From Hydractinia symbiolongicarpus (taxonomy: Eukaryota; Cnidaria; Hydrozoa; Anthoathecata; Hydractiniidae), in NCBI RefSeq assembly GCF_029227915.1, contig NC_079884.1:20460001-20524000 (forward strand): a DNA stretch of 64,000 nucleotides. The letters are read 5' to 3'. Position numbers and translations under genes: made by a program. The notes beneath the pieces are model-generated. The model was not told where the DNA came from. It ran no database searches and saw only the letters and a list, made by a program, of their open reading frames with translations. Below, piece by piece: positions 37,377-51,000 of this stretch. Positions within the stretch are counted from its first letter, which is position 1. Every line of letters begins with the position of its first letter.

Positions 37377-37503
37377 TTATCATTTCTTGAACATGATAGT
37401 TTAGTAGGCGACGTTTCGGGAGATCCTTCTGCCATCATCGGATTATGGGAGAAGGATCTCCCGAAACGTCGCCTACTAAACTATCATATTCAAGAAATGA
37501 TAA
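37377..37503. repeat. 127-bp near-perfect palindrome, possibly Penelope-like termini
   Basis: Two 54-bp arms (37377-37430 and 37450-37503) are reverse complements with one mismatch, around a 19-bp centre that is itself mostly self-complementary. Each arm includes GACGTTTCGGGAGATCCTTCT followed by a CCATCATC-like block, resembling the end sequence seen after the RT gene in Penelope-like elements. The structure is two copies of one sequence joined head to head. Confidence 0.85.
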
Positions 37504-39684
37504 AATTTCCACAGTAATATGAATACTGAACAGACAAACCGAAATAATATCTTCAATAAAAAAAAATTGAGTCGCTATTTTTATTAAAAAATTTTTTAAA
37601 ATAGAAAATCCGTAAAAATATATTCCCGCAATACCTTAAAAATCTAGTTCCTTTTTTCACTTTCAAATTCTGTGAAAAATTATGAAAACTTGACAATCTG
37701 CAAGTTTCTGTCTACACGATACGTAAAGATTCCGCACTGATAATAATAAAAACATTCAGTCTAGTCGCGCCTTCTCATGAGCAATATTTGTGAAAAAAAA
37801 CGTGTAGTTTATATGCTAAATTTTTGGAAATATTTCTTTTTAAGGTAAAGACACGTTAAAACACTATAATTTTCCACTATTCAGTGTCCTTGAGTAGAAT
37901 TTTGATTGGAGTACTTTAAAATGCTACTAATCATGTTTAGTATATTTGAAATTTTTGGAACAAAATCCTTTACTAAGGCGAGGTATCCAAAAAATAAATA
38001 AAAAAAGAAAAATTTTTCATGTGAATAGGTCACCCTGATTACTCGGAGGGCGGGATAAATTATTGTTTAGTCAGCGTAATTTTGATTTACCAAAATAGAT
38101 TATTATGAGGTAATATTTGCTCATCTCGGAAATGTATCTTGGCTAAATCAAATACACTGAAAACCAATTTAGTCAAAACCCCAGTTACCGCAGTAATGTT
38201 TTCATATAAACACCCCACAAATGTTCCAACTAATCAAAACGTCAATCAAAAACGTCAACCGATCAATCAATCAATTAACCAATCCATTTGAATTGACAAT
38301 GCGTACTATGACTGGACAATGGTGACACACAGACCACACTTCAAAAATACCAGATAGTTTTAAGTAAACTTATAAACTATGTCCTTGTATGTGTTTCTGT
38401 TGATCGGTATGTCTGATTATTAGGCAACTAATTAATGAGGCGTTTTTCTTTCGTTAAAACAAAACTTTGGCGGTATTAGATTAGTTTTGTGCAATTAACA
38501 ACCTAGACCACACAACAAGTTCGACAACAAAACACTACCAAAAAAACTGCAATGTCTATAAATATTTTTTTATTAATAAATAATATCCAAAAGTTAAAAT
38601 TGCTCATACGCCAAAAAAATAAAGTGTAGCGCCTCCCACTAAAACGTCCAGTTTTTATTTAAAAAAGGTGTATTTATATAAGTTGACTTATGCACACACA
38701 AATAAGAACAAACAATAGCCGAAGTCTTCTCCTGCTGCTCTGTACATTAACCCAAATGTTCAACCCAGAGGATGAGTCTGCCAATTAATTTTTTAAATTT
38801 TCATGTTTTTTTTGGTGAGGTCAAAATTTAAAAAAAGTAAAAAAAAAAACATACAAAACTGTTTTTTTTTAGGAGGAAATGAGCAGTTGCTTACAATCAA
38901 AGCTTTCCTAATACATGCACTGGTTATTTTTTATTTCAAAAAGTGATTAAAGAAAAGTATAGAACTAATTTAAAAGGAAAAAAAAGCATATCAGCATACT
39001 TAATTTTAGGGAATCGACAATTTGGCCCAAATTTTGATTATTTAGATTGTACAAGCATCTCCTTTTTCAGTTTATTTAGGAAATGCACCTGCAAAAGCTA
39101 CACCAAAAAACCGATTACCAGGTGAGTAAAGCGTCTGACTGAACGTTTTAGGTTTAACTTTACAAAACATTTTAACTTTCAAAAACGAAACCTAAATCAT
39201 GTCACTCCGTAAAATTAGATCTGTATATCGACAGGATACTCGAAAAGATTGATTTTCGAACATGTACTTTTATGCCATCATGTCTTCACAATATGGCTAA
39301 TTTTGTCGAGTTCTACAAAAATAAAGTCCAAGGTCGACATTGCTCGGGTCTATCTATTTTGACTATTGTTCCATAGATTACACATCCGGCTGTTTTTTGC
39401 GACGGGATGAATGCGTTACAATACCGTGCTAACATAATGATTCCATGTAAACACTTTTGCAACTATTACAGCGGAATATTCCGTATTTTCAAGATGGTTT
39501 TAACAAGGTTCTGATCTGAAGATGGTTCCGTCGCTTTTTCCTGTAAACTAAAACACAAACAAAAAAACGTAACAAAACCTTGGAATACAAGGTGCACAAC
39601 CGATTTGAAATGTTTGCTTCAAGTAAATAAAATGCACAAGTCAAAAATAGAATGAATTCTTAAGCTTGGTTCCCACCTGGCACT

Positions 39685-39782
39685 AAAGAGCATTAACGAG
39701 CGATATCTTATGAGCTTTTTTCAATAAGTGACAATCATTTCCAACGCTTCATCGTGCTTACTACCGCTCGTTAGTGCTCTTT
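39685..39782. repeat. Foldback with 18-bp arms
   Basis: AAAGAGCATTAACGAGCG at 39685-39702 pairs with CGCTCGTTAGTGCTCTTT at 39765-39782 with one mismatch. Further GCACTAA and TTAGTGC words flank it. It could be a small foldback transposon. Confidence 0.5.
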
Positions 39783-40726
39783 TTTGCGCATTAAGGTTTG
39801 GTGCTGCTTAGTGCTTTTATCAAACAATTTCAAACAATTTTTATTACAGCACTAAAAAATTAGTGCTCATTCCGTTTTTTTCTTCAAAGATCAGGCGCCG
39901 AAAGTTTATGCAAAAGTGTTTGTACAGAACATAATTTCAATACTGTCCGAAGCGGTGAGAAAATCTTTCAGGGCTCATACAAAAATACTCAAAAGTATTC
40001 TCTGTCCCTTGCCCGTCATTCTTTAATAAATTGGCAAATTCTCTTTTTTCATTGCACTATTTTTTAAGAACAATTAGTCAGTACCTCGTGGCAGCTGCTC
40101 ATAACTGTTACTTTACTACGACCTTCTACTATATTAATGAGACAAACGCAGTTTCTGGGTTCACATTTTGGTGCTGACATATCCAGGAGTTTTTGCATTC
40201 GTTATATAACTTTATATATTATAATTAAATTTGCTAAATAAAAGATGCATTTACTGCATAAAAAAGGGAGTGACAAACGTAAAATTGTTTGGTCGCTCAT
40301 AGAGAATTACTTGGGAGGAGTCTTGGACAAGAGATCAAATTGATGTGACCACAGAAGTAAGTGGGCCAATGTAAACATCTCCGAAGTTTGACTTTATTAA
40401 AAAAGGTGGTCACACGCAAGAAAGTTGAAAGCAATATGGTGTAATAAACATAACAGTAGAGATATCATCTAATATAACACGAGCTTGCTGTAAGGCTCAA
40501 AGAATAACCTATTCAAAGCAGGATGTCTATTTAGGAAATATATAACTTTGTTAACGTCATCATTGGCTGACGTCATCAACTTTTTGCTTAAGTTCTTTTA
40601 CTGTTCCTTTTATACTGGATGAGAAACCTAATAAAACAATATATAAGATCATGAACTTTTCATGAAGGTTTGAAGACATATTTGTGTTGCCAAGTTGTTG
40701 ACTCTGTTTCGGTGAATCACGCAAAT

Positions 40727-40765
40727 AACAACAACAACAACAGCAACAACAACAACAACAGCAAA
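40727..40765. repeat. (CAA)n microsatellite
   Basis: An imperfect run of about 12 CAA/CAG-type triplets. Confidence 0.9.
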
Positions 40766-41444
40766 GGTGTTCCTAGCAACAAGTGAAACAAAACACAAAG
40801 ACAATTAAAAACCAGCAAACCATCGGATGTGGCAGGATATTTAAGTAACAAGCCACATTTCCAAACCTCGACCATATGATATATTAATTGGTTTGAAATT
40901 AGTCGATTTAATTAGTCTATAATTAGATCGTTTCATTAATTAACGACAAAAGAGACCTCGCCTCCAATGAAAATGTTATTTTTAAACAAAGCCAAAGCAT
41001 CGATTTCTCTCATTTTATTATTTCCAATACAAGTCATGGGAATTTATATATTTCCTAATTTTACCGGACGGGAAAAAAAGAAAATCAATACTTTCAGTAA
41101 ACAAAAAGTATGTTAAAAATGCATCACAGCTATTTTTCCGAAATTGGTTATTTTTTTGTGACCATTGACCCAAATGCTTTTCTTGGTAAAACGTCATGGT
41201 TTGCAGGTATGTCAGAAGATTTACATTACACAATTGTCACACTTCATGAATCTGACTTTTCCCCACGTTTTTCCTAACTTTAGAAGAAGAAAACCAAAAT
41301 AGTGAAAGTTTCATAATAGTTAAAAGGGAAGGTAAAAAGATTTGATGATACAATTAACGCAATAAGTGGCTGATCTAAATCTAGCCAATCTTTGTTTACT
41401 CTACATTGATATCTTCTCGGTTCAAAAACTTCATTTTGCGGGTA

Positions 41445-41673
41445 TTAATTTTCGCGAATTACGTAAAAAAGGTTATTAAATAAAACATTGACACAAGTAC
41501 ACTTTTAATGAGCCATTGTTACGATTTTGGTTTTTTTTTTTTATTTTTGTGTGGCTGAAATAAATTATTAGCATTTGCTGATTTTTCCCAATTATTTAAT
41601 TTCGCGAATGGGATTTTGAAGATTTAGCGCGCAAATAACTTTGGAAATTTTTTGCAAATTCGCGAAATTAATT
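41445..41673. mobile_element. MITE-like element with TTAATTTCGCGAATT ends
   Basis: TTAATTTTCGCGAATT near 41446 and its inverse AATTCGCGAAATTAA near 41658 bound about 230 bp of AT-rich non-coding sequence. The arms differ by one base. TTA at the tips could be a PIF/Harbinger-type target duplication. No ORF. Confidence 0.4.
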
Positions 41674-43994
41674 TATTTAATTATCTAGCTCCTATGGTTT
41701 TATTTACCCGGTTTTTTATAACTTTGCGGGAATGACGATGTCTTCAACGCGCTCATATTTCTACCACAACTTCGTATTTCTACCACAACTTCAATATTTT
41801 AAACAACAATGAACAGACGTTCAATAAACAACATCAAAGAATCGCCGCTGTCTCTCTTCTTCTTAAAAGATATTGTGCAAAATTTGGCAAAGAACGAGCA
41901 GTTAAAAATTTTGCAAATGAGAATTACTTAGTAAGAAGAAGTGTATCGCCACATTGTCTGAACGCAACAATGTCATTTGTACACCTACGCTCGAATCTAA
42001 AGAAAGTGAAGAAAAATATTTTCGTTATGAGGAAAAAAAATGTAGTGCACTTCAACGAAATGTATCGAAAGGGAAGGGAACGTAATATTTTGATGTCATG
42101 ATTTGTTGAAAGATTGAGTACAAAAAATTTAATGCTGCTAATTAAACTGTCTGTAATCTAAAGCTTTCCAATTTCATGAAATTTCGATCGTTATTTTAAA
42201 TAGGACTTGTTTATGACACCGCGGTTTAGACCTGGAATATATGTAAACATTCTTCTAATCCTGTTTTCTGAGCAACGTGTCTAGTTCAAACAATGTGGAG
42301 AAAAGCTATAGTAGCTTAAAAATACCGTCGGAGGGTACGCTAGTTAATTTAATCCATCAAGTAAATTTTTACGTCAGTATTTTAGTACCTTAAGTGCGTC
42401 GGAATCTCTAAAAAGCCGACTTTTTTGATTTTGAACGACATTAATCATTTTTCCATAAAAAGCAAAGTTATAACTAATTTGTAAGTAATTCTCGTTAATA
42501 AAGGAAAGGATTCAATTTAGAGCGGCTACAAAACAGGCTGTTAATTTTCAACTGCTGTGACACAAAAGCCGCTAAAAAAAATCTTAAAATTCATGTGTAA
42601 AAAAAGAACTCATTTTGGGAAAAGATTGCCAGATTTTTGTATGCATGAGTTCGTTTTTACGTTGGTGGAAATTTTAGAGATGTCTCTAGCTAAAATGAAA
42701 GCTTCAGAATCGCCTTTGTGATCCCTCCCGGAAACAATTGACAAGAAGAGATTCTTTTTTTTTTAAATCTTTTTTTTCATGACAGAAGGTCAACTTCTCT
42801 CATCGACTGACTATCTTCACACAAATCTTGCATAAGAAAACACACGGAAATTTTCAGCACAACGACAGTTGAGACAATGGAAACCATAACCTTCTTCAAA
42901 GATGCGTCATACTACTCAGTACCTACAGGTCTTCACTTTAGGTACATCGTCATATCACAAGGTATAAGGTAAACCTTGGGTTACATTTTCTTAGGGTTTA
43001 TTTCAAGCGTGCAAAGGGGGATTCAATGGGGACAACATATCCGAGATGACAATAAGATTTACACGATAAAAAATGTGAAAATATCACTTCTCAAACAACT
43101 AAGGAAAAGTAGCAACAGTAGCTAAAACACGAAGATTCGTCAAATTTTCGGACATTTAATGGGATGACTAATTGCGTGAACACCTCTATAAAGGTATATA
43201 TAACAGAACAAATCATTAGCAAGCGGAACTCTTTTTATAATTCTCATTTTACAATTATTAAATATAGCAATGCTATTAAAAAAAATTAAAAAATAGAGAT
43301 ATTAGTTTCTTCGTGTAACAATGTTGGATTTTAACAGAACTGCAAGCTTTCCGATCACTATCAATGGTAATACATTAAAACAACGAATAGATTGTTAGCT
43401 GTTTTGTCATTAGATGTTTTTTTTTTACGACCGCTTTGCACATTTGTCTGAAAACTAATGTGTCTAACCACAAAAAATAAGAAAAAATTCAGAATTCCGA
43501 AAAGAGAAAAAAACACCGAAAACTTGGAAAAAAGAGAAACCATAATCATGTCTTCAAAGAAAGGATTATTTTCGTTTTTGTTTTTTGTTTAGGATATAAT
43601 TTCTAAATTCTTTTATAAATATTTTTCCTTAACTTTTACTTGTGGAAACCTCAATCACCAATATTTCGACACCACGAGACAACGAAGAGAAAAAAACGCT
43701 CACGCGTGATCATATTTTGAAAAGAGCGATTTCAAAGATATAATAAGTATTGTGTAGCAAATGGTTTGCTAAATGTACTCTTGGAAACGCCTCATAAGTT
43801 GGCAATATACGAATATTTCAGAGCAGATTATACCTTGCACAGTCACTGGCTAAGGGGATTCATATGAGCCTGGTTGGCCGGGCTGGAATCAGCTTGCTAT
43901 TACATAAAGTTTTCTCAGTTTCTTATATATATTTATTGTTCCTAATGCATAAAATTACTTTTTATCAAAAACTTTATTTTTAACGAAATAAAAT

Positions 43995-44050
43995 ACAAAA
44001 ATATTGAAGAATAAACTGTTATCAACAAATTTATTCTTCAATATTTTTGT
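43995..44050. repeat. Perfect 21-bp hairpin
   Basis: ACAAAAATATTGAAGAATAAA and its exact reverse complement are separated by 14 bp. The arms are AT-rich. Function unknown. Confidence 0.8.
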
Positions 44051-45055
44051 TTTTAATGTACAGAATGTACCGTGCCAGAGCTGTCATGGTAAAAATTCAG
44101 ACCGCCTTGCCGGGATCTTAGTTGAAAAAAGTGAGATCCCGGTTAGCTAGCTATCTCGTTTTCCATAGAACAGGTTGTTTATTTTTAGGAGAATTTGTTA
44201 AGAGAACAGAGATTACAAGCGGGCTGATTTCATCTCGTAAACCGAGCCAGACAAGGTACCAGGCTCCTATGAACTTTCTAACGACAAGATCAGCAACAAT
44301 ATCGTTTTTGTCTACTCAGCAAAAAAACAAAACAACAAATAAACAACAAAACCAAAAGAGATCAACAAAACAACCACAAAAAGAATAACTTCAAAAAGAC
44401 GTAAAAAAGCAATCTTTTTGAAATACGTGAGAGATACACGTTGTTGACAACTGGGTTTGGCCATTATTTTTTGATTGCGTAATGTTTGAAGACAGGAAGT
44501 ACGGCTATGTAATTAAATGATGTTTCAAAATGCGTTGTGTGTAGAAATAAATTCCTGTGGAGTAAAGATATTGGAAACGTCTCTCCTGACGTGATTAAGA
44601 AACACCTTAAACGCGTTCAGTCGAGACAACCGCATTTGACGCTTTCAGCTGACCATAAAAGTAAATCTAATGCGTCGTTGGGGGTCGCATGGTATAAAAA
44701 AGGTCATAATTATGACATGTATAATTTATGTGCGCTAAGATAATTTATGTGCGCTAAGATAATTTATGCCGATTGTTTTACTGACCGCGTTCACACACAC
44801 TGTAGTAAATAATTGCGTTAAATGCTATCCACAAATATGATACTAAGTCTTTTGTCCACGAAAAATTTATATGTGCATCACTTCTCTGTAAATTAAAAAA
44901 TGTCTCTAAACTAACCTCGTTTTCATGTTAGTATGTTTATTTCGGCTGTGTATTTTGCGGAATGAAAATAAATATTGAAATAGGCTTATTAAAAATATGA
45001 TTATTGTTGTAGAAGGGGCTGATGACCAGCCCTTGCATTCACCAAACAGCTTACC

Positions 45056-48000
45056 TCTTTGCATCTACTTCTAACAATTCCTCAATAGTCTTGAGCTCGT
45101 CACTTGGTTGAATTTCTAAAGCTGCTAGTATGTTGAAAAAGTAATCTAAAAATTAAAGAGAATACAGACTTGATGAAAAAAGTTGGCACTAAATTTTGAC
45201 ATGGACATATAACTTTAGCGTTCAAAAATTAAAAAAACCAAGTGAAATGTCGGCATCAAACGTCAACTTTGAAAAAAAATTTTGACGTCCACAAACAAAC
45301 TTTGATGTCAAATCATATTGTAAAAGATATTCTTTATCAGCATACCTATATCAGCACTCAATTGTCGACGAGAATGCCCCGTGAGAAGTTTAATTTTCAA
45401 AATACTTTCTGTGTACACGTTTACGGCACCGAAAGCAAAGCTCTCCAACCAATGATGATCATAATGAGCACCTGTCGAATCTAAAGTAAAAAAAGCCTTT
45501 CTAATTCAAATTGCAAAAAATTAACGACGTGAAATAATAAATAAAAAAAGCGAGGAGTCGTTTTTTGTAGTTAAAGGTTGATACACACTATCCGGGTAGG
45601 TTACGTGTGATCGTTCACATATGGCTACACGTAGTGTGTAGTGCGTTTGTTTTCGGCTCAAAGTTTTACCGACTGTGGTAGAATCCTGCTTGCTGCCAGC
45701 AGTGTGTTGGTCGTGCACAAAGTAGCTCTGCACCAATTTAAAAGCCTTTGTTTCACGAGCAGGTATTAAGACAAAAACATTTACACAACTATCACAGTTA
45801 ACAACAAAACAAATCTTTTTAATAAAATGTATCTATGCATACTTCCAGCATCTTGGTAAGGTATTCGCCCCGCTTTCAACGCAATGATCAATGACTCGTT
45901 ATCTTGACTAAAATACTGCTCTAATTGTTGAGGTAGTGTAAGAAGGGAATCACCAACCTATGAAATGTTGACGAAAGGGTAAAAAAATGTTTCAGAGGGA
46001 AATCACTAACCTATAAGATGTTATTAAAAGGGGTTGAAAAACAACAAACACGTCCCAAACAGCTCATAGCAGATTATAAGAGAGAAAAGACATTACATGT
46101 GTGATGTAGGGTAAGGGTGACAAACTGAATGTCGGTAGCTCGCCATCCACGGCTTCTCGTTCACTCTCGCACCAAATCTAGAAGTAAATTTAGAGCGATT
46201 TGTCACAGTTGCGTCACGGTAACAATAACAACTCAACGCAACAATAACTGACATCAACAACAACAAATTTCATACTTTAAAGGAAAAAAATGAATAAAAA
46301 AACTTTCGCGAATGATCCCTTTCGAATCTGACTATCGTGAAAGATGAAGCTACTTATGGGAAACAAACTAGAGAGAATAGGGAACAAATTCGTCCTATCT
46401 TTGTTTTTAATCTTTTATAATCTATTGATCACAACCTAAATACTTCGCATGATTCAATTGAAGAACTATAAAGTGACGTGACCTGAAAAATTTAATCCAT
46501 GATTACGAACTTGTTAACAACGGAATTGTGAGAGAATTAATGAGATGCTGTAGTGAAAAAAATAACCAAAATTTAAGTGTTAGAGAAGATTACCTTTAAT
46601 TTCTGTTCTAATTTGAAAATATGAAAAATCTACCTATTTATCTAAAATAGTTTTTTGACGTGAAAAAAATCAATATATTATTTCACATAAAGCCAGCTTT
46701 TTTGTTCACTGTACTAATTTTTGGACCAAAGTGAAAAAAAATCAATATGTTATTTCACACTAAGCCAGCTTTTTTGTTCACTGTACTAATTTTTGGACCA
46801 AAGTGAAAAAAAAAATGATTGTCACCATAATATTTTTAGTATGTTTTTTTGTTTTCTGTGTCAAGTATTGTAAAAAAACGAAGTTAATTTTTGGACGAAT
46901 GTTGGTCTAAAAACTGTATTTAAATGACAAAAGAAATAAAAACATTGTCATCGTCGTATTTTTTGTTTACTATGGCAAATTTTATCAAAAATAAAAACGA
47001 GCCATGGTCAATAACTCAAATCTGTAAAAACACCATATACGTATTTCGTGAAACAAATTTTGAGATTATGCCTTTTCAACAGTACGCGAGGTCTAATTTC
47101 TACGATATTATCAAATATTGCGTAATCGCAAAAGTTCGTTTCGCGAAAGTGTGTTTCTTTGAAGTTACAAGAACGTAAGCACCATAAATGTAACCATATT
47201 CCTATTCTGGTCCAAAATTCCCTGGGATAGGAAAATCCACATCCAATAACTATTAAATCAGCTTTTTTTCTTATTCGTGTTCTGCTGATATACAGACCTG
47301 ATTGTAAGCAATACTTGACTTGATACTTACAGGCAAATTTGGAACAGCTAGTAACTGCCTTCTCAAATGAATAAAAATCACATCAAACGCAAATTTGAGT
47401 GCATGTTCATTCAATTTTGCGATATTGTCTCGTGTTAAAGGAAGAACAGCTTCGACGCCATCTTTAAAAAAAAACAAATTAAACAAATCATAAATAACAT
47501 AGCTAATAACATAAAAATATTCTCGCCTTTGTTGCTTAAATAATAATTATTCATAGTTTTTACTTTTACAAAATGAAATCAAGGACAATTGAAAAATAAA
47601 TAAATAAACAGCTGTCAATTTTATTCAGTATCGATTTCTTACTAAGCCCTTGTTCGTATGAAACGACGCCCATAGCCTTTATACAGTGGGACTTATTAGT
47701 AATTACTTATTAAAAATTCACCGGAAATCGTTTTTGCATTCCAAAAAGTAATTGCAACCAGGGTTGGCGTTTAAAAGTGATGTACTTACTCGAAATGAAT
47801 TTTTCATGCAGTTCGACAACTTTGTCCCACTCCATAGGTCTAGATGCTTTCAGATAGTTCTCATTGTATCTACTCTGTGAGTGTGATTCTTGAAAGATGT
47901 TCGTTAACTCTTTTTGAAGCTCAGTAGATAGTTTTATTCGAAACTCCTCCATTTTTGTCATGAGAACTCCTGGAATGTGTTACAGATTGGTATTGGAGCA

Positions 48001-51000
48001 CAAAAATATTACGTGAAAGAAGAATAGGAAGGGGTAACCTTCTTTGACATTATAAAATTGAAAAAACAAAACATGAAGAAATTCAACTAGTGTGCTTAAG
48101 AATGTCTCGTAAAAAATATTCTTCTCACCGCATATCTCTATAATTTTGAAAGCATGTTGAAAGTTTGACCACTGGTTGGAACTGTCATCGTCAGCATGGT
48201 GTGAGTCGTCATCCAAGTGACAGTGCTTCCTCAGATCAACTAATACACAGTCCAGACGACCAAAGTAGGCGGAGAAAAAAATCTAGTAAGAAACAAAAAA
48301 CATATTTGATCTGCAGAAGTTTATTTTGTCTTAAAATATATGTTAAACAGTTTATCATGTTGTTACTGACAAGTCCTTTACCTTATCAAAATTAGTTCAT
48401 ATACCATTTTAATGGTATTAAATTTCGTTGTCATATATTATTGAAAAAATTTGTATAGTAATAACATGGTTTCGAGGAGGGCTAATTGGGTTAATAAGCT
48501 CGAGTTTCATTTGTAATGTTGACAAAGTTTTACATCAAACTATAACGTGCATAATAATGTGCTATATTTGGATTAATTTCAATTTTTCCTCTTAAATTCA
48601 GTTGGGCATTTCTCAGGTCACACTTGTTTACATAACAAGTATAATATACAGATGAAGCATCATAATGTCTTAAACAATCAGAGCGCAAGGATTATTCATC
48701 ACAGAAATGCAACCAACAACAAGTAAAAAGTAGAAGACCTGAACATACCTGATCCTATAGGTGCTGAGGTCTTATACAAAACAAATAAAGTAAAGTTTAT
48801 TGTCTGATAATTGTTAAATGAGAAAAGCATGTTATTGCCTGTAAAATATATGATTAAAAACTATTTTTTTGTAAAGTTTTTTATGGGGCTCGTTTTGAGG
48901 AAAATTACAAATTTATGAAATGTACATAATTTCGCGATTTCAACTAAAACCGCCGAATACCCACTGTTGATATCTGCACGATGAGACTTTCATCATTATC
49001 AGCCTAAAGTATTTAGGGTTAAAATATGTTTCCTCACCTTATTTATTTTTTTATTTATTTATTGTCTCTTTCAGACAAAATAAGCAATACAAACAGTGAT
49101 AGTTGTGCATTTTTCTATCACACATTATGTAGTTTTCATGTGCTTGATTTTTCTACAACCTTTATTTACATGCCACTGCTAGTTCAAATTGGTTCAAGTT
49201 CTGCGCAATTGAAAATTGTATTCATGACAGTGCATTGGAGATTGGAGAAATGCGTTTAGTGGATTATCTGTTCGTTAAATTTTGAAGTTACGCAAGTTAT
49301 TGACTTAGAACCAGTTTAATAAGATCAAAATACTGTCATTATTATAAAAAACAAACAAACAAATAAATAAAATACACGACCAATCACCTGTAAAGCTTCC
49401 ATTAAACCAGCTGAACCGTATCCATTAGTAAATTTTACACATGATTCCAAAGCCTATATGACAAATATTTTTTAAAATTGTAAGGTTACACCTGTTACAG
49501 GACCCCCAACACTCAGGCTTATATATAACATTATTGCTGTGGATCTAACTATTGTAACATGCGTGGTTGTGATCACAGACAAGGACAAAGTGAGCTGCTT
49601 AGAATAGAAATAATAAAAAAAAAAAATAATAAAAAAATAATAGGATAGAAATAATAGGATCAGAAAAACGAAAGATAAGATGCCAACCACGTATTCTTTA
49701 TAAGGGGATAAAGAATACAGTAGACTCTCGATATAACGAACCCCCAAGGGGAATGGAAAAAAGTTGGTTATATTGAGGGTTCGTTATATCGAGAGATCAG
49801 AAAAAATGGAAATTTTCCGTAATTTTCCCAAAATCGCTTAAATTTTTGTCCATTAAAAATCAGCTTCTTAAGGTCGTTGTTGGTCCTCTTTTTTATTTTG
49901 TTTAGACTGGAGTTGAATTGACCTGATTGATAAGCTTCGGTTATTTTTCTTTTATTTTGCAGCATTTGATACTTTGAGTTCGTTATATAGGTTTTATTGG
50001 TTCAGGGGACAGAAAATTTGGTTCGCTAAATCGAGGGTTCATTATATCGGGGATTCGTTATATAGAGGGAATAGACCTATTTCCATATCCATTTTCGTTC
50101 CGCAGAATATACATACCAAAATACCAAATAACATAAAAACGAGATTAATTATGAGCAAATTTTTAATTTGCAGCGAAGTAGTGCAGATATGGTTTGTTTA
50201 CTTGCAATATTTGCAAAATTAATTTGTCATACAGATTGTTATTAACATTTAGTGATAATATGGGGTACTAGCATGTATCATTGGGCCAATGCTTTTGTTT
50301 ATTATCCTTGGTGTTAAATGAGCTAGGTATTAGCTAGCTTTGAATATAATGATATGAGTAGCTTAGCTGGTTGGCTGGCTCACTTGTGCCAAACAAACGT
50401 GAAATTTCAACCAAAATTAGTGTTGTTGCTGGTATATATCCTGTGTTTCCAGTTATTGAGTGTACCTTATTTTTTAAACAACATCTGTGTTAAATAACAT
50501 TAGCAAGGCTTACTGATGACCACGTGGTTTTAAAATAGTAGTTGAGTTGACCTTGTGGGTGTCTTACCCCGTTTATTTTTTCCCAAGGGAGGGTAGTTTT
50601 GGAAGTATTTATAACTCACATTTTACACATTTGTGATTTCAGAATTTATATACTAATTTTAAGAGTTGTTGGGAAAAGTTGGACTTTAAACTTTCATTGG
50701 AATGTTCTTGCTTATTTGCGTCACATTTTAAGTCTCTATCGTAAATTGTATTTGGTAAAAAAAATTATTTAAAATTCCAAAAATAAGGTTAAGGTTAACA
50801 AAAGGAAATTCTTAAAAAAAAATTTTTCCTTGAGAGGATCACTTCACAAAATGATTACTGAGGTAACTGCCTAGAAAATAAATTTTCCGTAAAATTTAGT
50901 CCACAAAATGCTTATCATGTTGAACTTTAACTTTAATAAGTGAAAACAATGTGAAATTTTTGGTTTTATATTTTTACAAATCGACACTCGAAAAATTTCA

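Larger units (their letters stand above)
37504..45055. other. Gene-poor region between the palindrome and COG7
   Basis: No conserved protein is visible. It contains a foldback (39685-39782), a CRE palindrome (40568-40575), a CAA microsatellite (40727-40765), a MITE-like pair of inverted ends (41445-41673), a 21-bp hairpin (43995-44050) and a pair of inverted CATAGGAGCCTGG-like motifs (43866 and 44258). If COG7 has a further 3' exon it would lie here, but I did not find it. Confidence 0.4.

Noticed and set aside
44537-44743. A 68-residue plus-strand frame with basic character
   Set aside because: No recognisable domain, and it ends in a short GTGCGCTAAGATAATTTAT duplication. Not enough support for a gene.
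44840-44915. A terminal COG7 exon after an ATTTACAG acceptor
   Set aside because: In the required phase it adds only about six residues unlike the COG7 tail, so I did not include it.
49768-50222. Small frames inside the Tigger-like element as transposase remnants
   Set aside because: They contain no DDE or helix-turn-helix signature and consist of AT-rich and terminal-word sequence.
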